From an uncultured Polaribacter sp. (GTDB lineage: Bacteria > Bacteroidota > Bacteroidia > Flavobacteriales > Flavobacteriaceae), in contig CALKEB010000025.1 of the NCBI GenBank assembly GCA_938084845.1, positions 1 through 64,000 of the forward strand: 64,000 nt of DNA. The letters run 5' to 3'. A program made the translations under genes and the position numbers. The notes beneath the pieces were generated by a model. It saw nothing but the letters and a program-made list of their open reading frames with translations, ran no database searches and was not told where the DNA came from. Positions 44,424-53,205 of the stretch are shown here, one piece after another. Position 1 is the stretch's first letter. Each line of letters opens with the position of its first letter.

Positions 44424-46103
44424 ATGAAAAAATATTTAAAAAGAGCTAGTTACCTACTACTTTCATTAAGCCTTTTATTAGGTTCTTGTGAAGTAGAAGA
44501 TAGCTTAACTTTAACAAGCCCAGATGCAGCTTTTACTTTAGACACTCCTGGTATTAGTAGTGTATATTTAAATTTTGCATTACCAACAAATCCTGCATTT
44601 ACAATTTCTTGGAAAGATGAACTAAACGCAGGTTCAGATTACACAGTGGAAATGGCAACGGATGCAGAATTCACAAGTCCTTTGACTTTAGGAACTACTA
44701 CAAATAGTAACTTTTCTATTTCTGTAGAGAACTTTAATACTGCAATACAAAATACTGGTGTATCAAACTTTAGAGATATTGCAGTATATATGAGAGTTAA
44801 CTCTGGTGGTAATACAACAAACACTATCTTAATGTTAGTAACTACTTATCCAGTAGATGCTCCAACTTTTACAAGTATTGATAATGGAGATGCCTTTGTA
44901 TTAAGTTTAGATAATAATGATTTAGAAGCTGTTAACGTAACTTGGAATGATCCAATTTTAGACTCAACGCTACCTATTGAAATAAACTATGTATTAGAAG
45001 CTGCCACTCCTAATACTTCTTTTGCAAGTCCTATAGAAGTTGGTTCAGTTAATAACACAAATTCAATTTCATTAACAAACGCTCAATTAAATGCTGTTGC
45101 AATTCAAACAGGAATTGAGGTCGATACAGCTGGAGACGTTGAGATGAGATTAATTTCTACAATAACTGACGCTGCATCTGGTACTGTTTTAGAAAGAATT
45201 ACTGAAACTGTAACTATTAATGTAACTACTTACTTAACAGTATTAGATCTTTCTACTACTTGGGGAGTTGTAGGTTCTGCAGCAAATGATTGGGGAGCTA
45301 CTCCAGATTTACCTTTCTTTAAAACAGATGTAGACGGTGTTTTAGTTGCATATGTTAATCTAATCGATGGTGAAATTAAATTTAGAGAAAATAACGCTTG
45401 GGACAATAATTATGGTAGTGATAGTTCTACAGGTGGAGCCTTAGTATCTGGTGGTGGAAACCTTACTGTAACTGCAGGTTCTTATAAAATCGTAATGGAC
45501 TTAAACAACCTAACCTATACCATTGAATCATTCTCTTTAGGTATTGTTGGTGGTGCTTACAATAACTGGGGAGCAACTCCAGATTTTATGCTAGAATATG
45601 ACCCATATTCAGATGTTTTTAGAGGTCTAGTTACATTAATAGATGGTGAAATGAAGTTTAGACTAAATAACGACTGGGGTACAAACTGGGGCGATGATGG
45701 CACAGATGGCACTTTAGATCCAGGTGGTGCAAATATTGTAGTATCTGCTGGAACCTATTTTGCAACTGTAAATATGAATGATTTAACCTATACTCTAGAA
45801 CCTGTACAGAATGTTTGGGGGCTAGTTGGTGGCGCATATAACGATTGGGGTGCAACAGCTGATGCTCAGTTTAAAAGAGATTGGTCTAAACCATTTAATG
45901 ATGTTTGGATATTAGAAAACGTTACGTTAATCGATGGAGAATATAAATTTAGAGCTAACAATGATTGGGGTACTAACTATGGAGACTCTGATGGTGATGG
46001 AATATTGGAACTGAATGGTGGTAATTTAAACACTACTGCTGGTACGTATTCTTTTGTGTTAGATTTCTCTAACCCAGATGCACCAACTTATACTAAGAAT
46101 TAA
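44424..46103 (+). CDS. susF: SusF-like lipoprotein with three tandem starch-binding domains
   Basis: 559-residue lipoprotein (LLLGSCEVED, cysteine 22). Two SusE-type Ig-like domains (about 30-145 and 146-272) are followed by three starch-binding repeats at about 281-369, 373-460 and 466-559. Each begins with WG-x-VG-x-A-x-N-x-WGAT and contains a LIDGE-x-KFR-x-NN-x-W core. The repeats differ from B. thetaiotaomicron SusF in being shorter and more alike. It should raise avidity for insoluble or long alpha-glucan. It is followed after 17 bp by a strong hairpin terminator. Confidence 0.88.
   Translation: MKKYLKRASYLLLSLSLLLGSCEVEDSLTLTSPDAAFTLDTPGISSVYLNFALPTNPAFTISWKDELNAGSDYTVEMATDAEFTSPLTLGTTTNSNFSISVENFNTAIQNTGVSNFRDIAVYMRVNSGGNTTNTILMLVTTYPVDAPTFTSIDNGDAFVLSLDNNDLEAVNVTWNDPILDSTLPIEINYVLEAATPNTSFASPIEVGSVNNTNSISLTNAQLNAVAIQTGIEVDTAGDVEMRLISTITDAASGTVLERITETVTINVTTYLTVLDLSTTWGVVGSAANDWGATPDLPFFKTDVDGVLVAYVNLIDGEIKFRENNAWDNNYGSDSSTGGALVSGGGNLTVTAGSYKIVMDLNNLTYTIESFSLGIVGGAYNNWGATPDFMLEYDPYSDVFRGLVTLIDGEMKFRLNNDWGTNWGDDGTDGTLDPGGANIVVSAGTYFATVNMNDLTYTLEPVQNVWGLVGGAYNDWGATADAQFKRDWSKPFNDVWILENVTLIDGEYKFRANNDWGTNYGDSDGDGILELNGGNLNTTAGTYSFVLDFSNPDAPTYTKN
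45264..46100 (+). repeat. Three tandem starch-binding repeats within susF-like gene
   Basis: Three in-frame units at 45264-45530, 45540-45803 and 45819-46100 encode GIVGGAYNNWGATPDF-like starts and DGEMKFRLNNDWGTNWGD-like cores. Units 2 and 3 look closest to each other by eye. The reading frame is intact throughout. Confidence 0.85.
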
Positions 46104-46120
46104 TTTTCTTTATAATTTAC

Positions 46121-46156
46121 ATAAGAGCTATCTTAACAGATAGCTCTTATTTTTTT
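46121..46156 (+). terminator. Intrinsic terminator between susF-like gene and GH13 gene
   Basis: Perfect 13-bp stem (46121-46133 ATAAGAGCTATCT with 46138-46150), 4-nt loop TAAC, followed by a run of T at 46150-46156. It starts 17 bp after the susF-like stop and ends 14 bp before the GH13 ATG. Readthrough would lower the GH13 transcript relative to susCDEF, unless a second promoter lies within the hairpin region. Confidence 0.85.
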
Positions 46157-46169
46157 ACTACAGTTTTTT

Positions 46170-48935
46170 ATGAAAAAAAATATTTTCTCTTTCATTGTAT
46201 TAATTTCTTCGTTTATATTTAGTCAACAACAAACCGTTACTTTTTCTATAAACCCATCAACATTTGATGAAGATGAAGAAATTACCATAACTGCATCTAA
46301 TGTAGATGTTTCTGCATGGGGCGTTACAGACATTTATTTATGGGCATGGTCTTTTGATTCAAATTATGAAAACCTTCAAGATTCTCCAACAAATGGAAGC
46401 TGGACAAACTCTAATGAAGCTCAAAAATTAATCAATAACGGAAATAATACCTATAGCATCACGCTTACACCAACAACTTTCTTTAATAGAACTACTATTG
46501 GAAGAATAGGTTTTTTAGTAAAAGCAAAGAATGGAGATGGTGATAAAAAATCACAAGACCAGTTGTATGATGTTGGTAAATTTCAAATAACGTTAAATTC
46601 TCCTACAGAAACAATAACAATTATAAATTCTGGAGATAACTTTAGTATAGCTGCAGAAGCATCCTTGTTTGCTAATTTTAATTTAAAAGCAAATGGAACT
46701 TCTATTGATCAACAAACTAACTTACTAGAATACAATTTTACAACGTCAATAACAGAAAATACTTCATTTTCGCTTGAGGCTAATAATAACGGAAATATAC
46801 AAACAAAGGAATTTAATGTTGTGGTAAAACCAACAGTTACAGAAGCTAGTCTTCCATTAAACTTAAAAGATGGCTTAACAATTAATGCAAGCGATAAAAC
46901 AAAAGCAACCTTAGTATTACATGCACCAAATAAAGAATTTGTTCATGTAATTGGTGATTTTAACAATTGGGAAATAAATAATAATTACCTTTTAAAAAAA
47001 GATAGCTCAAAAGATCGTTTTTGGATAGAACTTACTAATTTAGATCCAGATACAAACCACATGTATCAATATCTAATTGATGCAAAAATAAGAGTTGCAG
47101 ATCCATATTCTACTCAAATTTTAGATCCGTACGAAGATATTTATATAGATGATGCTACCTTCCCAAACTTACCTGAATATCCATCTGATTTTACTTCTCA
47201 TGCAGTTACATTTTTTAAAACAGGTGAAGAAGAATATGTGTGGGAAAATACCAATTTTTCTAAACCAGCAAAAACAGATTTAGTTATTTACGAATTGCTT
47301 ATCAGAGATTTTGATGAACTTCACAGCTTTAATGCAGTAAAAGCAAGATTAGATTATTTACAGGATTTGGGCATCAATGCAATAGAATTTATGCCAATAA
47401 ATGAATTTGATGGAAACTTATCATGGGGGTACAACCCCTCTTTTCATATGGCTGTAGATAAATATTACGGAACTAAAAAAGCTTTTAAGCAACTTGTAGA
47501 CGAATGCCATAGAAGAGGTATCGCTGTCATTTTAGATGTTGTGTATAATCATGGAACGGGTCAACATCCATTTTACAGAATGTACAACACAGATAATGGT
47601 GGTTATGGAGGTAAAGCAACTACTAACAGCCCTTTCTTTAATGAAGAGGCTAGACATTCTTATAGTGTTTTTAATGATTTTAACCATCAAAAACAAGGAG
47701 TAAAAGAATATGTAAAAAGAACTACACAATATTTAATAGAAGAATATAAGATTGATGGTTTTAGATGGGATTTAACAAAAGGCTTTACACAAAATTGTTT
47801 AAATGACGAAGGCTGTACGAATAATCTTCAGACTGATCGAATTGAAGTATTAAAAGAATATGCAGATTATCAATGGGAAATAGATCCAGACTTTTATGTA
47901 ATTTTTGAGCATTTAGGGTCTAATACTGAAGAAACAGAATGGGTAAACTATAAACTTATTGATGGAAAAGGAATTATGTTGTGGGGTAATCAACATGGCA
48001 GTTATACCAATGCAACTATTGGTAATAATGCAAATGGTGCATCTAACTTTGATTGGATTTCCTATAAAAATAGAGGTTGGACAGTACCTGCTAATGTAAG
48101 TTATATGGAAAGCCATGATGAAGAGAGGCAAATGTATTCCGCACTTACACAAGGCAACTCCAATACTTCTTATAATATTAAAAATACCTCTACTGCATTA
48201 GATAGAATGGAGTTATCTGGTGCGTTTTATTTTACCATTCCTGGACCAAAAATGATATGGCAATTCGGCGAGTTAGGGTATGATATTTCAATAAATGAAA
48301 ACGGAAGAACAGGAAATAAACCCATTTTATGGAATTATTTTGACAACCCTGACAGAAAATCAGTTTACAATACCTGGAGTAAACTCATTCAATTAAAGTT
48401 AGATTACGCAATATTTAAAACAGAGAATTTTAATATTGATGCTTCTAATTCAAACGGATTAAAAAAGATTCAACTTTCTGACACCTCTGCATCAGATTTG
48501 CAATACGTTACCATTGTTGGTAATTTTAGTCTCAGCAATCAAAATATAAATCCAGTTTTTCAAGAAACTGGCACCTGGTATGACTTACTAAATGATAATG
48601 AAGAGTTAGAGGTTACCAATACTAATAATCTAATTAATTTAGACCCAGGTGAGTTTAAAGTGTATGGTAATAAACCAGCTAGTTTAAGTACAGATGAATT
48701 ATTTTTAGAAAATACAATTTATTTGTATCCAAACCCCACTGAAGATGCTTTTAAAATTTCTACAAACACCTCTAATATTATTATCTATGATAGTAATGGA
48801 AAAAAAATAAAAGAGTTTAAAGGAAGTTTCGAAAAAAATCATCTATTCTCAATAACTGATTTAAAAAAGGGTGTTTACCTAGTGGTCACAAAAACAACCA
48901 AAGGAAAATCCTTAAACAAATTAATAGTTCAATAA
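46170..48935 (+). CDS. Secreted GH13 alpha-amylase with CBM48-like domain and T9SS sorting domain
   Basis: 921-residue secreted amylase. A signal peptide (about 1-18) precedes beta domains (about 20-140 and 145-225), a CBM48-like module (about 245-330, VIGDFNNWEINNNYLL) and the GH13 barrel with DVVYNHG (about 456), GFRWDLTKG with nucleophile D534, VIFEHLGS with E580 and MESHDEER with D650. The C-terminus (about 848-921, LYPNPTEDAFKIST to LNKLIVQ) is a type A T9SS sorting domain, so the enzyme should be exported and attached to the cell surface. It is the only enzyme here with this signal. It probably makes the first cuts in large alpha-glucans. Confidence 0.93.
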   Translation: MKKNIFSFIVLISSFIFSQQQTVTFSINPSTFDEDEEITITASNVDVSAWGVTDIYLWAWSFDSNYENLQDSPTNGSWTNSNEAQKLINNGNNTYSITLTPTTFFNRTTIGRIGFLVKAKNGDGDKKSQDQLYDVGKFQITLNSPTETITIINSGDNFSIAAEASLFANFNLKANGTSIDQQTNLLEYNFTTSITENTSFSLEANNNGNIQTKEFNVVVKPTVTEASLPLNLKDGLTINASDKTKATLVLHAPNKEFVHVIGDFNNWEINNNYLLKKDSSKDRFWIELTNLDPDTNHMYQYLIDAKIRVADPYSTQILDPYEDIYIDDATFPNLPEYPSDFTSHAVTFFKTGEEEYVWENTNFSKPAKTDLVIYELLIRDFDELHSFNAVKARLDYLQDLGINAIEFMPINEFDGNLSWGYNPSFHMAVDKYYGTKKAFKQLVDECHRRGIAVILDVVYNHGTGQHPFYRMYNTDNGGYGGKATTNSPFFNEEARHSYSVFNDFNHQKQGVKEYVKRTTQYLIEEYKIDGFRWDLTKGFTQNCLNDEGCTNNLQTDRIEVLKEYADYQWEIDPDFYVIFEHLGSNTEETEWVNYKLIDGKGIMLWGNQHGSYTNATIGNNANGASNFDWISYKNRGWTVPANVSYMESHDEERQMYSALTQGNSNTSYNIKNTSTALDRMELSGAFYFTIPGPKMIWQFGELGYDISINENGRTGNKPILWNYFDNPDRKSVYNTWSKLIQLKLDYAIFKTENFNIDASNSNGLKKIQLSDTSASDLQYVTIVGNFSLSNQNINPVFQETGTWYDLLNDNEELEVTNTNNLINLDPGEFKVYGNKPASLSTDELFLENTIYLYPNPTEDAFKISTNTSNIIIYDSNGKKIKEFKGSFEKNHLFSITDLKKGVYLVVTKTTKGKSLNKLIVQ

Positions 48936-48953
48936 AAAAAGAGTAATCATAAA

Positions 48954-48981
48954 AAAAGAGCTACTTTATAGTAGCTCTTTT
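48954..48981. terminator. Bidirectional terminator between GH13 and cysteine desulfurase
   Basis: Perfect 12-bp stem (48954-48965 AAAAGAGCTACT with 48970-48981) and a 4-nt loop. T-rich tails lie on both strands: TTTTATTTT on the plus side, and the complement of the A run at 48951-48957 on the minus side. It lies at the convergent ends of the two genes and overlaps the desulfurase stop codon. Confidence 0.85.
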
Positions 48982-50099
48982 ATTTTGTGTAATGTTCTAT
49001 CTATTTCCTCTAAGGTGGTATATTTAGAGAATGAAAATCGGACTGAAGTTGTATTAGTTTGCTCTTCTGTTTGTAATTCTTCTAAAACATGCGACCCTTT
49101 ATTACTACCACTTTGACATGCAGACCCTCCAGAAACAGCTATATCTGCCATATCTAAACTAAATAATAACATGTCGTTTTGTATTGGAAATCTTACATTT
49201 ACAATAGTATAAGTACTTTTTGTAAAATCATTAGAGCTACCATTAAATGCTATAGAGGGATTTATTTTTAATAATTTTTTGATAAAATGCTTTTTTACAT
49301 ATTCTATGTGTAACTTATCTTTAGTTAAATGCGCATACGCATTCTCTAAAGCCTTTTCCATTCCTAAAATACCATGAACATTTTCTGTACTAGATCTAGC
49401 TCCTCTTTCTTGATCTCCACCATGTATCATTGGTAAAATACCAAAACCTTTTCTAAAGTATGCAAACCCTACCCCTTTTGGTCCATGAAATTTATGAGCG
49501 CTACACGCTATAAAATCTATCTTAAATTTAGATAAATCCAATGGATAATGACCTATAGTCTGTACCGTATCTGAATGAAAAAGTGCAGCATTATCTTTAC
49601 ATAAGTTACTCACTTTTTCTAAGGGTAAAATTGTACCAACCTCGTTATTAATATGCATTAAACTTACAAGCGTCTTTTTGGTATCATTTTTTAATAGCTC
49701 CTCTAAATGGCTTAAGTTAATAACTCCATTAGTATCTGTTGCTACATAATTTACTATGATGTTTTGTTTTTTTTCTAAAAACTGGCACGTATGCAATACA
49801 GCATGATGTTCTAATTTAGAGGTAATTATTCTTTTTACCCCCAAGTGTAAAACAGCATTTTTAAGGATTAAGTTGTCTGCCTCTGTACCTCCAGCAGTAA
49901 AAACAATTTCTTGGGCAGTTACATTAAATTGTTTTGCAATATTTTTTCTTGCAGTCTCTACAGCAGATTTTGCCTTTCTCCCAAATTGATGTGTAGAAGA
50001 AGGGTTACCAGAAACTTCTTGCATACTTTTATACATCGTTTCTAAAACGTCATTGTCTATTTTTGTAGTTGCAGCATTATCTAAATATATCGCATTCAT
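48966..50099 (-). CDS. Cysteine desulfurase, NifS/IscS family
   Basis: PLP-dependent enzyme that removes sulfur from cysteine for Fe-S clusters or tRNA thiolation. I place the start at the ATG at 50099 (MNAIYLDNAATT). A TTG at 50114 would add five residues but gives the unconvincing start MYFCI. Motifs: LDNAATTKID, GGTEADNLILKN, the PLP lysine in CSAHKFHGPKG (about K203), and the catalytic cysteine in GGSACQSGS (about C328). Length of 377 residues is normal. The gene follows the Smr-domain gene by 15 bp. Without iscU or suf genes nearby, its specific pathway is not clear. Confidence 0.9.
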   Translation of the reverse strand: MNAIYLDNAATTKIDNDVLETMYKSMQEVSGNPSSTHQFGRKAKSAVETARKNIAKQFNVTAQEIVFTAGGTEADNLILKNAVLHLGVKRIITSKLEHHAVLHTCQFLEKKQNIIVNYVATDTNGVINLSHLEELLKNDTKKTLVSLMHINNEVGTILPLEKVSNLCKDNAALFHSDTVQTIGHYPLDLSKFKIDFIACSAHKFHGPKGVGFAYFRKGFGILPMIHGGDQERGARSSTENVHGILGMEKALENAYAHLTKDKLHIEYVKKHFIKKLLKINPSIAFNGSSNDFTKSTYTIVNVRFPIQNDMLLFSLDMADIAVSGGSACQSGSNKGSHVLEELQTEEQTNTTSVRFSFSKYTTLEEIDRTLHKIKELL

Positions 50100-50114
50100 A
50101 ATACAAAAATACAA

Positions 50115-50660
50115 TTAATTCGAATTCTGGTAAATATAAACTTCGGTAGCACCAAGGCCATACTTTTTATAGGAGGCATCATAATACTTTACAGGATATC
50201 TATTTAATAAACTTTGCAGTTCTGATTTTAATACCCCTTCTCCTACTCCATGAATAAATACAAGTTTTGAAATTCTTTTTGATATTGCAAATTCAATTTT
50301 ATTCTTGGCTGTAGTTAGTTGCAGGTTTAACATATCGTAATTATCCAAACCTCTTGTTGAACGCACTAACTGATTGATGTGTAAATCTACCTCTAAAATA
50401 ATTTCTTTTTTAGTTTTAGAAAATAAACTTTTTTTTACTGGCTGGTTGCTAATTTTTTCTTTAAGTATCGAATTATTGATGTCAGAAAACTTAGAAAGTT
50501 CTTTTTGATCTTTTTCTATTTTTACTAATTCACTACTAGCAAAGGTAAAAATCATTCCGTCGTTAGTTTTCACTGAAATATCATCTCCTGATATCGCAGT
50601 TACTATGCCTTTAATAACATCATCTAAAACAGCAACTTTGTTTCCAATTTCTAAACGCAT
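50115..50660 (-). CDS. Smr-domain protein (DUF2027-like)
   Basis: 181-residue cytoplasmic protein. The N-terminal about 50 residues are a small beta-barrel-like segment (VIKGIVTAISGDDISVKTND) as in the DUF2027/MutS2-KOW-like N-termini. The C-terminal Smr domain has the nuclease-associated D-L-H motif (LEVDLHI, about 92-94) and the FIHGVGEGVLKSEL motif (about 135-148). Smr domains nick branched DNA or act on RNA; the role of this short Bacteroidota version is not known to me. It is upstream of and codirectional with the cysteine desulfurase. Confidence 0.8.
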   Translation of the reverse strand: MRLEIGNKVAVLDDVIKGIVTAISGDDISVKTNDGMIFTFASSELVKIEKDQKELSKFSDINNSILKEKISNQPVKKSLFSKTKKEIILEVDLHINQLVRSTRGLDNYDMLNLQLTTAKNKIEFAISKRISKLVFIHGVGEGVLKSELQSLLNRYPVKYYDASYKKYGLGATEVYIYQNSN

Positions 50661-50723
50661 TCTTAACTGTATCTTAATTTTGAGAAATTATAGTAAGCTT
50701 TACTTTTGCAGTAAAAATAACTA

Positions 50724-51359
50724 ATGATCTTGAACACTTCTAATATTTCTGCAAAATTCTTTTTTACAAACACAGCAAAAAAAAATACAATTTTTAAAGA
50801 AAGAAAAGAAGTTTTATTAGATATAGCAAATGCAGTTGCAGAAGAATCTAAAAGTAAAAAATTTGTAAATCTTAACTTTATCTGTAAGCATAATGCCAGA
50901 TCTAGTCAACTGTGCCAAGCCTGGTCTTTTTTAGCCTCACTAACATTTAATTTACAAATTAATTCATATTCAGGAGGTTCTGAAATAACTTCATTCCATA
51001 GAAACACCATAAAAGTATTACAGAAATGTGGTTTTAATTTTCAATTGGAAGACTTTTCACATCAAAATCCAAAATACAATATCTCTTATGATGATGGCAA
51101 AAAAACATTTTTGGGCTTTTCTAAATATTTTGAAGATGCAACAAATCAAGAACCTTTTATAGGAATTAATATCAGTAAAAACTTAAATGATCAGTTTACA
51201 AGTATTCAAGGTGCTACTCATACCTACCATTTACCTTATTTTGATTTAAAAAATATAGACGGCACTGTTAATCAGGAACAAAAATACGCAGCAGTTAACG
51301 AACAGATTGCAAGTGAAATTTACTTTCTATTTTCAACTATAAAAGGTAAAGTTTCTTAA
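50724..51359 (+). CDS. LMW phosphatase/arsenate-reductase-like protein with altered P-loop
   Basis: 211-residue cytoplasmic protein resembling the low-molecular-weight tyrosine-phosphatase/ArsC family. LNFICKHNARSSQL (about 50-63) takes the place of the phosphate-binding loop, SYSGGSEITSFHRNTIKVL (about 91-109) the following strand-helix, and LPYFDLKNIDGT plus IASEIYFLF match the C-terminal family blocks. In the normal loop, arginine lies six residues after cysteine (C-x5-R); here that position is serine and arginine is one residue earlier. The paired cysteines that family members carry before the LPY-DPK block are also absent. Function may be changed or lost. Divergent from the Smr gene. Confidence 0.65.
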   Translation: MILNTSNISAKFFFTNTAKKNTIFKERKEVLLDIANAVAEESKSKKFVNLNFICKHNARSSQLCQAWSFLASLTFNLQINSYSGGSEITSFHRNTIKVLQKCGFNFQLEDFSHQNPKYNISYDDGKKTFLGFSKYFEDATNQEPFIGINISKNLNDQFTSIQGATHTYHLPYFDLKNIDGTVNQEQKYAAVNEQIASEIYFLFSTIKGKVS

Positions 51360-51462
51360 AAATAACACTTGTTATTTATAAGCCATCTTGTATTTCTATT
51401 TAAATTTATATCTATTTGTAAAATAAGTTCATGAGTGTTTAATATTAAAGTAACAATCAACC

Positions 51463-52248
51463 TTAGATTTCTAGGTCTTTATCGTAGGGGATACTTTTTA
51501 AAATATGATTGATTACATTTATTCTAGCCTCTGTCTTTCTATTAGCTCTAATAATTTTCCAGGGCGATAAAAGAGTATTTGTTTTTGCAAACATGGCATT
51601 CTTATATTCGGTATATTGATCCCAAAGGTCTTGTGCCTTTTCATCTAACTTGGTCATTTTCCATTGTTTTAAGGGATCACTTTTAATTTCTGCAAAACGC
51701 TTTGCTTGTTCTTTTTTAGAAATTGACATATAAATCTTAACTAAATGTATACCTGATTCTAATATCATACGTTCAAAATCATTTACCTGATTCATAAATG
51801 TATTGTACTCTTCTTGTGTACAGAAATTATTTACAGGCTCTACAACAGCCCTATTATACCAACTTCTATCAAAAAAAACCATTTCTCCAGCTTTTGGTAA
51901 TTGCTCTACATAACGTTGAAAATACCATTGGCTTTGTTCATCTTTTGTAGGTTTTGGTAGCGCAACAATTCTCATAAAACGAGGATTAATTCTTTCTGTA
52001 ACTCTTCGGATTGCACCCCCTTTTCCGGCTGCATCCCTACCTTGAAAAACAACAATAATTCGTTCTTCATTCTGAATAGCCCAGGTTTGCAATCGAATAA
52101 GTTCTACTTGCAGTTTTTTTAGCTTTCTTTGATAGTTTACATACCTTAATGCTTTTTCTACACTTAAAGGCTCTTTAGATAAAAGAGCTAATAACCCTCT
52201 ATTCGAATTTAACTTTTTAATATCTGAAGGTGATAAATTATTATCCAT
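51463..52248 (-). CDS. ppk2: Polyphosphate kinase 2 (PPK2) family protein, copy 2
   Basis: 261-residue cytoplasmic PPK2-family kinase that transfers phosphate between polyphosphate and nucleotides. Walker A is FQGRDAAGKGG (about 68-78). The lid-side block is LPKPTKDEQSQWYFQRY, and Walker B is VFFDRSWYNRAVVEPV. The KSDPLKQWKMTKLDEKA and LLSPWKIIRAN blocks complete the family pattern. Single-domain PPK2 length is normal. It lies 4 bp downstream of a second PPK2 gene and is clearly a paralogue of it; nucleotide preference (class I, II or III) cannot be settled by eye. Confidence 0.92.
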   Translation of the reverse strand: MDNNLSPSDIKKLNSNRGLLALLSKEPLSVEKALRYVNYQRKLKKLQVELIRLQTWAIQNEERIIVVFQGRDAAGKGGAIRRVTERINPRFMRIVALPKPTKDEQSQWYFQRYVEQLPKAGEMVFFDRSWYNRAVVEPVNNFCTQEEYNTFMNQVNDFERMILESGIHLVKIYMSISKKEQAKRFAEIKSDPLKQWKMTKLDEKAQDLWDQYTEYKNAMFAKTNTLLSPWKIIRANRKTEARINVINHILKSIPYDKDLEI

Positions 52249-52252
52249 ACTA

Positions 52253-53104
52253 TTAATCTATTTTGTGAATACCAGACCTATAATACCTCATCACAATATT
52301 AGGATCTGGATTTAAAGGTGTACTTGATTCAAGTTTTCCTTCATAATCAAATTGAGACAATACATGTCTTATCGCTTCTAATCGAGCTGCTCTTTTATCA
52401 TTAGTTTTTACAATTACCCAAGGGCTATATGAAGTATGTGTTTTAGAAAACATCTCTTCTTTATAATGAGTATATTTATCCCAAAGTATTTGTCCTTGTT
52501 TATCTACTGGACTAAATTTCCATCTTTTTAAAGGAGTTTCTTTTCTACCTTCAAAACGCTTTCCTTGTTCTTCTTTAGTAATAGATAACCAAAATTTAAT
52601 AATAATTACTCCATCTTCGTACATCATATGTTCAAATTCAGGCACTTGGACAAGAAATTGTTTGTATTGTAATTCAGAACAAAAACCCATTACTGGTTCT
52701 ACAACTGCTCTATTGTACCAACTTCTATCAAAAAAAACAATTTCTCCTGGGTTTGGAAGTTCTTTAATATATCTTTGAAAATACCATTGCCCTTTTTCAA
52801 TTTCTGTGGGTTTATTTAATGCAACTAATCTTGAAGATCTTGGGTTAAGATGCTCCATAAATCGTCTTATATTACCCCCTTTTCCTGCTGCATCTCGTCC
52901 TTCAAAGATAACCGCCACTCTTTTATTGTGCAAAGAAATATGATTTTGAAGTTTTACCAATTCAATTTGTAGCATTCGTAGCTCTTCATTGTATGAGAGC
53001 GTATCTTCTACCTTTTCAAAAGAGATATCTTTCTCTTTTAACAGATCTAATAATTCTTTATGACTAGATATGTTATTAAAATCTTCTTTGGTTAATTCTC
53101 CCAT
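52253..53104 (-). CDS. ppk2: Polyphosphate kinase 2 (PPK2) family protein, copy 1
   Basis: 283-residue PPK2-family kinase, upstream member of a tandem pair. Walker A is FEGRDAAGKGG (about 67-77), the lid block is LNKPTEIEKGQWYFQRY, and Walker B is VFFDRSWYNRAVVEPV. KETPLKRWKFSPVDKQG and SYSPWVIVKTNDKRAAR follow. It has an extra C-terminal tail of about 25 residues (SSTPLNPDPNIVMRYYR) not present in the neighbour. The two proteins are co-transcribed with a 4-bp gap, and could be specialised for different nucleotides or form a hetero-oligomer. Confidence 0.92.
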   Translation of the reverse strand: MGELTKEDFNNISSHKELLDLLKEKDISFEKVEDTLSYNEELRMLQIELVKLQNHISLHNKRVAVIFEGRDAAGKGGNIRRFMEHLNPRSSRLVALNKPTEIEKGQWYFQRYIKELPNPGEIVFFDRSWYNRAVVEPVMGFCSELQYKQFLVQVPEFEHMMYEDGVIIIKFWLSITKEEQGKRFEGRKETPLKRWKFSPVDKQGQILWDKYTHYKEEMFSKTHTSYSPWVIVKTNDKRAARLEAIRHVLSQFDYEGKLESSTPLNPDPNIVMRYYRSGIHKID

Positions 53105-53205
53105 AAATTTTAATTTTACTTTAAGAACCCTAAAAATAAAACCTTTTTTTAAAAATCATGTTAAAAATCTATCAATTTAAATTCTAAAAATTATATTTGT
53201 GTACT

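Noticed and set aside
50100-50114. Extension of the cysteine desulfurase to a TTG start
   Set aside because: It adds MYFCI before a perfect family N-terminus starting at the ATG at 50099, and no homology-like residues are gained.
51360-51377. Hairpin AAATAACA/TGTTATTT after the phosphatase-like gene
   Set aside because: The stem is short, very AT-rich and has a 2-nt loop, so it is too weak to call a terminator.
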